From assembly GCA_028752905.1 (NCBI GenBank), contig JAQNBH010000010.1, forward strand, positions 11,978,993-12,042,992: DNA of 64,000 nt, in the 5' to 3' direction. Positions 58,951-64,000 of the stretch are shown here, piece after piece. Within the stretch, counting starts at the first letter, position 1. Every line of letters starts with the position of its first letter. Under the pieces are notes generated by a model, which saw only the letters and a list, made by a program, of their open reading frames with translations, did no database searches and was not told where the DNA came from. The position numbers and the translations under genes are program-made. Source of the DNA: Cladorhizidae sp. MBARI D1340-BT2 (Eukaryota; Porifera; Demospongiae; Poecilosclerida; Cladorhizidae).

Positions 58951-59699
58951 ACGGCAAGCGTTAGCTAGCAATGGAAGCAATAAAAAATAAACTGGTCACA
59001 AGACCAAGTCTCTGTGACAAGGTCACCGAACAATGATCTGTCTGTGATGTGTTAATTAATGAGATGCATAATGTAGTCAGCCAGTTATGAATGATGCAAT
59101 CTAGTCAGGTTGAATAGTAGAGACTATTCAGTGTTTTAGGGAGTCTTGAGCTTACAACTAGTGAGTTAGTTACAAGATTACAGCCATATCTGTACCCTAC
59201 ACTGGCCTACAGTGATTGTGTAAGTGTCTTGATGAGGCACTATTGGTTAGGACTGTAACAACACAACCCAGTTAGTGGTAGTCATGGACTTCCTGGTGGC
59301 AGCACAGTTCAGTTCAGGTGTGTTCATCAGGGTATACCACATACACTCACACATACACACACACTTATTCTCTTCAGTTACTGCAGGATGCAGTTATCAT
59401 CATATTATTTCCAGTATGATATTTCCAGTATGATAAAGACAAACTAATTTTTTTTTTTAATATATATAATTTTTTTAAGAAATAAATTTGTAATGGGTAC
59501 ATAAAAATAGCAAGTATATACCAGCTAGTAGAGGTCCAGTATCCAATCTAGGAATACTACATTAATCTAGGAATACTACATTAATCTCGGAATACTACAT
59601 TAATCTATATAGGAATACTACATTAACAGCACAGAGAAAATAAAAGAAACGAAAAATTATTCAAGTAGTGATTACATATAATTATATATAGTACATGTG
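58951..59699. other. No recognised gene
   Basis: Includes a small repeat TTAATCTAGGAATACTACA (4 copies, 59560-59625) and A/T tracts near 59445-59470. Nothing coding recognised. Confidence 0.5.
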
Positions 59700-61260
59700 C
59701 CTAACTAATGACCTTTTGAATGAGAGAAAAGAAGATTTTCCACAAATGTCTGATGGAAGTGAGTTCCATAGATGAATGGCTGATGGGGAAGAATGTTTTG
59801 CATGTGATGTTGTATGCCCAAAAGATTGAACTAGAGATGAGTTAGGGACTCGATTAGGAAATAATGATTCTTTGTAAGTGACAGGAAGTACAAATAGCAG
59901 GCCATTAAGGGGGGAATAATGTCAAAAAAATACACCTCGACAATACCAATCATATTTTCCACCCACTACCCTCTATCAACATAATTTTTGTACCAAAATG
60001 TAGCTTAGAAGATAAGCTATTTAATGATGTATTTAACTTTTGTCATATATATATATTATGCCAAAGTGTCAGCCAGGAAATCCAGTCCACAAATTAAAAA
60101 TCCATTAATAATGCTAAGTGGCTGCTAGGTGGTTTATGGTAAGAGTACATGTAGTAGTTTCACCTAAACTATTTGAATAAGTTTGATAATGCACCACAGG
60201 AGAGGGGGGGGAAATCACACACAAACCACATGCAGATATGCTGGTCTATACCCAACACATTCTCATAACAGTGAAAATAAAAGTTTAGGTTAAAGAGCAC
60301 ACAATAAGCATTCTGGTGATATATAAATTATGGAGTTTGGGTGAGAAATGAGGGAGAAATTTGTGGAAATTTGTGGAAATTCTTCTAATCTTATGCGACG
60401 CGATTCTTCTTCACACTTGCTGGGTTTCTAATGAAAATAGTGAGTGCAAAAGCTGTCGTAACTGCATCATAGAATCTTCAAATGTTCTGAAACTTGGAAT
60501 ATGACTTCTATATGAGCAGAGACACCATTTAAAATAGTTGTTAAAAAAAGTGAAAGTTAGCATTTTGACATTATTCCCCCCTTAACAAAGTTATGGAGAA
60601 GACAGAGAGTTTCGGTGTCTGTCACCTGATGAAGAGAGAAGTAATATCTGCAAAAACCAATAGACTCTCATAAACACTGTTCCAATCCCTTAAACAAACT
60701 GTCAATGCCAACTTCTGTACTCGTTCCAAGTTCTCAACATCTTTTTTTTGAGGTCGAGATCCCAAACGTACTCAAGATGGGGATGCTACCGCAGTGTAAA
60801 GACCTCTGATTGTGAGTGAGTGTAGAATTTACAGTAAATCATTCCAATAATCCTCCTACTTTTATTGAAGATGTTCCTTATGTGAGAGGACCATGAGACG
60901 AATAACACCCAGATATTTGTAATCCTAAACTTAGCTTTTCTCTCTCCATAACAAGAGGAACAACTGGACCACATGGGCTGGCCTTTCTGGAGAACATAAT
61001 GTAGCAACATGTTCAGTGCAAGGAAATTTGGTTCTGGTCCATATACAGATAGCGTTGACATCATTTTGAACATCATGAAATCTCTAGGTGACTGCTATAT
61101 CATCAGCATAGACAACAACTTGCCCATTAGAGATGACACAGTCAACGTCGTTAATGTATACGAGGAACAGTTGTGGCCCCAATACAGAGCCCTGAGGAAC
61201 GACTTACAAGGCAAACATGTCGTGGGTAGAGTGTGTTGATGAATAGAGTGGCATGAAACC
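59700..61260 (-). pseudogene. LINE (CR1/jockey-like) ORF2 remnant, split by a TTAA element
   Basis: On the minus strand, from right to left: [17 protein letters not shown] at about 61145-61200, VVYADDIA at about 61100-61125 (the RT catalytic YADD box), KSRRIIGMIY near 60835, and, left of an inserted element, the C-terminal block SPSAIHLWNSLPSDICG with FLSFKRSL (59710-59810). Order and motifs are those of the RT and C-terminal region of jockey/CR1-type LINEs. Stops are present (for example after DDIAVT). The 5' part, including endonuclease, is absent. Confidence 0.82.
59909..60581. mobile_element. TTAA-flanked element D, 673 bp, inserted in the LINE remnant
   Basis: Flanked by TTAA at 59905-59908 and 60582-60585. 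Terminal inverted repeats of about 19 bp, GGGGGGAATAATGTCAAAA. Removing the element and one TTAA joins LINE coding sequence in a single frame, which supports the target duplication. No coding capacity of its own. Confidence 0.9.
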
Positions 61261-61869
61261 TCACCTGAGCCTAAGGTAGCTTCTCTATTGTACTTATAAA
61301 AAATCATGGGTATATATGTAAGAACAAATACCAATCACTGAAATCATAAATGAAGTGATTGAAATGCACCTTGGTGCCAGAGGTGAATTTTCAATCATAG
61401 TTCTCACTTATGGCTGAAGAGACAAGAGATCAAATCATGAGCAGTTGTTGATATGGGTCCCAGAAAACTATGAAGTAGATCAGGCTGGCAACTTGATAAC
61501 CACAACTGAAAATCAAGCATATGGTGGGCATGAGATTTTCAGGGACTCGTAACTGGTGTAGCTAAAATATTTATAGTGAAATTGCTGGAATTTGTGTACT
61601 GACTTGTTTCATTGGGTTAATCTCTGCCTGCAAGAATTGGCAAGTCTATCAAGGAGGCTTTGAAATTTGCAATGGATGCAGTCAAATACTCTTCTAAATG
61701 GCAGAACAAGAATCACCATCCACTTCTGGGATTTTGTAGAGAGTCACCAGAAATTACAAGCATTCTTCAAGTCTGTCTTTTCAACACATGTAGCCTAGAT
61801 CACAATTCCACTGACTTCTAAACAGAAAATATAGCCCATATCATTATGTGACATGACTAGATATGACTA
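61261..61869. other. No recognised gene
   Basis: Unassigned sequence between the LINE and hAT remnants. It may include the 3' non-coding end of the hAT copy. Confidence 0.4.
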
Positions 61870-63840
61870 TTAAATAGTCAGAGAGAGATAGTCAGAGAGA
61901 CCTAAAGTGGAGAGGCATTCATCCATATCTATTACTGCCATGTAGAAGTGGCTGAAGATGGATGAGCACCTCTCTATTCTATCCACAAAGTCATTGGTGA
62001 CTTGCTTGAGGCTTAGTTCCTTCACTGGCTCTTTAGGCACTGTGCATATCATAAGGTGGTTGAGGCAGTTGTTCGACATGTTTGGGGGTAAGACTTGGCC
62101 CTTCTCAGTGCACTTGTTGGCATGTTCAGAGCTGCCATTTGCTCCTGGCATAACCAGAACAATCTTAATCAAGGACATGAACTCTGGTATGAGCAACCAG
62201 ATATTTTTGTTCATTTTGAGGAAATCTACATTATGCAATATATTTCCCCCTTCCCCCCCCCCCCCCTCACTGAAACTGTGATAGGACTCTGCCTTAATAG
62301 ATAGCTGAATTCGTAGGGTACAAGGGTTAAACTTGGTGTATAACTTGTCACATTTTTTTTAGACAAGTACTCCCCCCCAATGTTCCTTTCACAAGAACCT
62401 GCTCAACAGGTTGCAAACATGGTGCAATCCTTTTGATTGAAATGCTCTAGAATTACAAGCTACAGTGTTCTCAGTTTCAGAGTAGATCTGGCAGTTAAAG
62501 TCCTCTACAGTGGAATGGTGCTGGATGAGCATTACCTTCAAAATACCTTGATTGCATATTACGGAAGTGAAGGTGCCAATTTTACAGCAGCTTGTTGTGC
62601 TTGCATCCGTGTCTGATCATATTCCTCGAAGAACAGTGACAGAAAGCTTGGCATTCTCTTGAGCATCCACTGCACATAGCTCTGCCCTCTGAAGGCTAGT
62701 GCTGAGGCTATCTGAATGTGGAAGCACTCCAATGGCAAGCTGAAGTCCGTAGAAGAAACTAAAAGTTTACATTTTAGCATGCAATCTAATTATTGTTGCC
62801 TTCACGTCAGAGTCAGACATTGTTCAATATCGTATACATGGAGATCATGTTCCATTTGTCCCGGAATTTCTGCTCGTTTTCTGTGGAATTCCGCCTCTCA
62901 TGTAGGACTCTTGTTTATGATAATATCAAGTGTGTCTTTCAGCAGGGGAATTGCATGCCCGACAGCAAGGTTAAGTAAGTGGCAGTAGCAGTGTGGCAGC
63001 AGACAATTCAGTTTTTCGATTTGGTCAGCAACCCCATTTTTTGGTTCCAGCCATGGGCGAACATGTCATAGCACTGCCCACGGGCATCCTGAATTTTGAG
63101 ATTCATACAAAGCAGCACATCTTTTATGCAAGTGACAATTGTATCTGTATTTGTCTGAGCGATATATTCCTCACAGCCTGTCATCTCTTGTCCACTGAAC
63201 GAATGCAATTTGCAAGCTGTTCAATGTTGCTCGCATCAGTTATCAGCAAAGATACTGTAGCATCCCTACTCAGACATGGCCACAATTTGTAGCATTTCAT
63301 TCTGAGCACCCGGGCTCATATGCTTGTCAAAAGAATTTTAAATCCACTTTCGAAGCACTTCATTGTTTTCAGCTCGGAGAAGGAGGAGCTGCTTGAAATT
63401 CTTGCTTGCCCTTATGAAAGGCAATGCCTTGCTTGGCGAGAGAGATAGGATATACTTTGGATGATTTTCAGGAGCCAATTCCTATTTTCCTCTTTTTGAT
63501 GTTTGAGCCGATCCTTCAGCTGCTTATTAATGTGACTTGGTTGAGTTAACACAGTAACTGCATGTTTGTGACAGCGAGCTCTCATGTTTACGGAAACCCT
63601 TGGTTTTGCATTTTCCCAATTTCTGAACCCATCAGACAAGAATGAGCTTTCAGATCTTCTATTAAGATGAAGCAGTTCCTTCAAATTGGCTGGGCACAAG
63701 TGTAGCAAATTACAGAATCTGAAATTGGAAGGTAATGCAGCCATGAAAATTGCGAGTCCAGGCTGGTTGGAAAGCTCGTTGATGTTCCATTTTGGTTTTA
63801 GAGTATTTGATGTTAACTGGCTGGTATATAGGGGCATCGA
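61870..63840 (-). pseudogene. hAT transposase pseudogene 5 (ZMYM1/P52rIPK-like)
   Basis: From right to left on the minus strand: a TTF-type N-terminal segment (FLSDGFRNWENAK, CHKHAVTVL, QKEENRNWLLKIIQSISYLS), a catalytic segment (TIVTCIKDVLLCMNLKIQDA, RGQCYDMFA, CYCHLLNLAVG, IPLLKDTLD, AEFHRKRAEIPGQMEHD), and a C-terminal segment (IKIVLVMPGANGSSEHANKC, NHLMICTVPKEPV). The C-terminal 'SERSFSA' hallmark has decayed to SSEHANK. Frame breaks occur throughout. A segment around 62285-62560 does not match and may be a deletion or insertion. It is of a different subgroup from the 50-52 kb copy. Confidence 0.85.
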
Positions 63841-64000
63841 GGAAAGGTATTCAGAGTTGAGGATATTTTACTGGCTCCATGTTTCTGCACTAGACACACA
63901 AATAGTTTATAAATATCTGCTATATATTTTTGCTACATTCTCATAATACTTCAGCTCGAGTGAAAGTCAAATTTTACAAAGTAAACAGCAGGGTCTGACA
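63841..64000. other. No recognised gene
   Basis: AT-rich end of the window, possibly the 5' side of the hAT pseudogene. Confidence 0.4.

Overview
The window is animal nuclear DNA. It has split genes with GT-AG introns, no operons, very many minisatellites, and remnants of hAT, Ty3/gypsy-like, LINE and TTAA-flanked elements. The mix of hAT pseudogenes and the intron-rich dymeclin gene fits an early-branching marine invertebrate, and a sponge is my best guess. I cannot prove that from the sequence, so the species is unassigned.

Left half (about 2.7 to 31.0 kb). One gene accounts for this stretch: a dymeclin (DYM) orthologue on the minus strand. I could place eight exons by homology and by splice-phase bookkeeping: 30816-30958, 24531-24583, 24068-24161, 20593-21126, 15435-15554, 4791-4903, 3693-3921 and 2682-2784. 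Together they encode 463 codons in one continuous frame, starting at an ATG. The C-terminal exons are not visible and probably lie left of position 1. The gene is bloated by tandem arrays with units of 15, 19, 23, 26, 27, 30, 36, 40, 45/46 and 65 bp. My rough sum is 14 kb, about half of the gene span, and every visible intron holds at least one array. Two arrays are built from an exon-intron boundary, so each copy repeats a 5' splice site. Intron 1 also holds a broken gypsy integrase with a probable LTR, a short inverted-repeat element and two TTAA foldback elements.

Middle (31.0 to 52.2 kb). This is a transposon graveyard with no intact host gene that I can recognise. It holds a 77/78-bp minisatellite, two adjacent plus-strand hAT pseudogenes (34.5-36.1 and 36.6-37.9 kb), and a minus-strand remnant with an integrase zinc finger, integrase C-terminal region, Cys-rich CHPG motif and C48-like protease (38.7-40.7 kb). 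A plus-strand gypsy RT-RNase H fragment follows (41.3-41.7 kb), then a probable LINE C-terminal fragment (44.2-44.6 kb). A hAT copy with both termini and a large internal deletion (45.1-46.7 kb) and a minus-strand hAT pseudogene (50.0-52.2 kb), one end of which is duplicated at 47.4 kb, complete it.

Right end (52.2 to 64 kb). The only intact gene besides dymeclin is an intronless GT92 (DUF23) glycosyltransferase of 486 codons on the minus strand (53576-55036). Around it lie a LINE reverse-transcriptase remnant, a 1.5-kb TTAA element, a second LINE split by another TTAA element, and a last minus-strand hAT pseudogene running to about 63.84 kb.

The two host genes have no evident functional link beyond the Golgi: dymeclin organises Golgi trafficking, and GT92 enzymes are type II Golgi glycosyltransferases. 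Adjacency in an animal genome is weak evidence for joint action.
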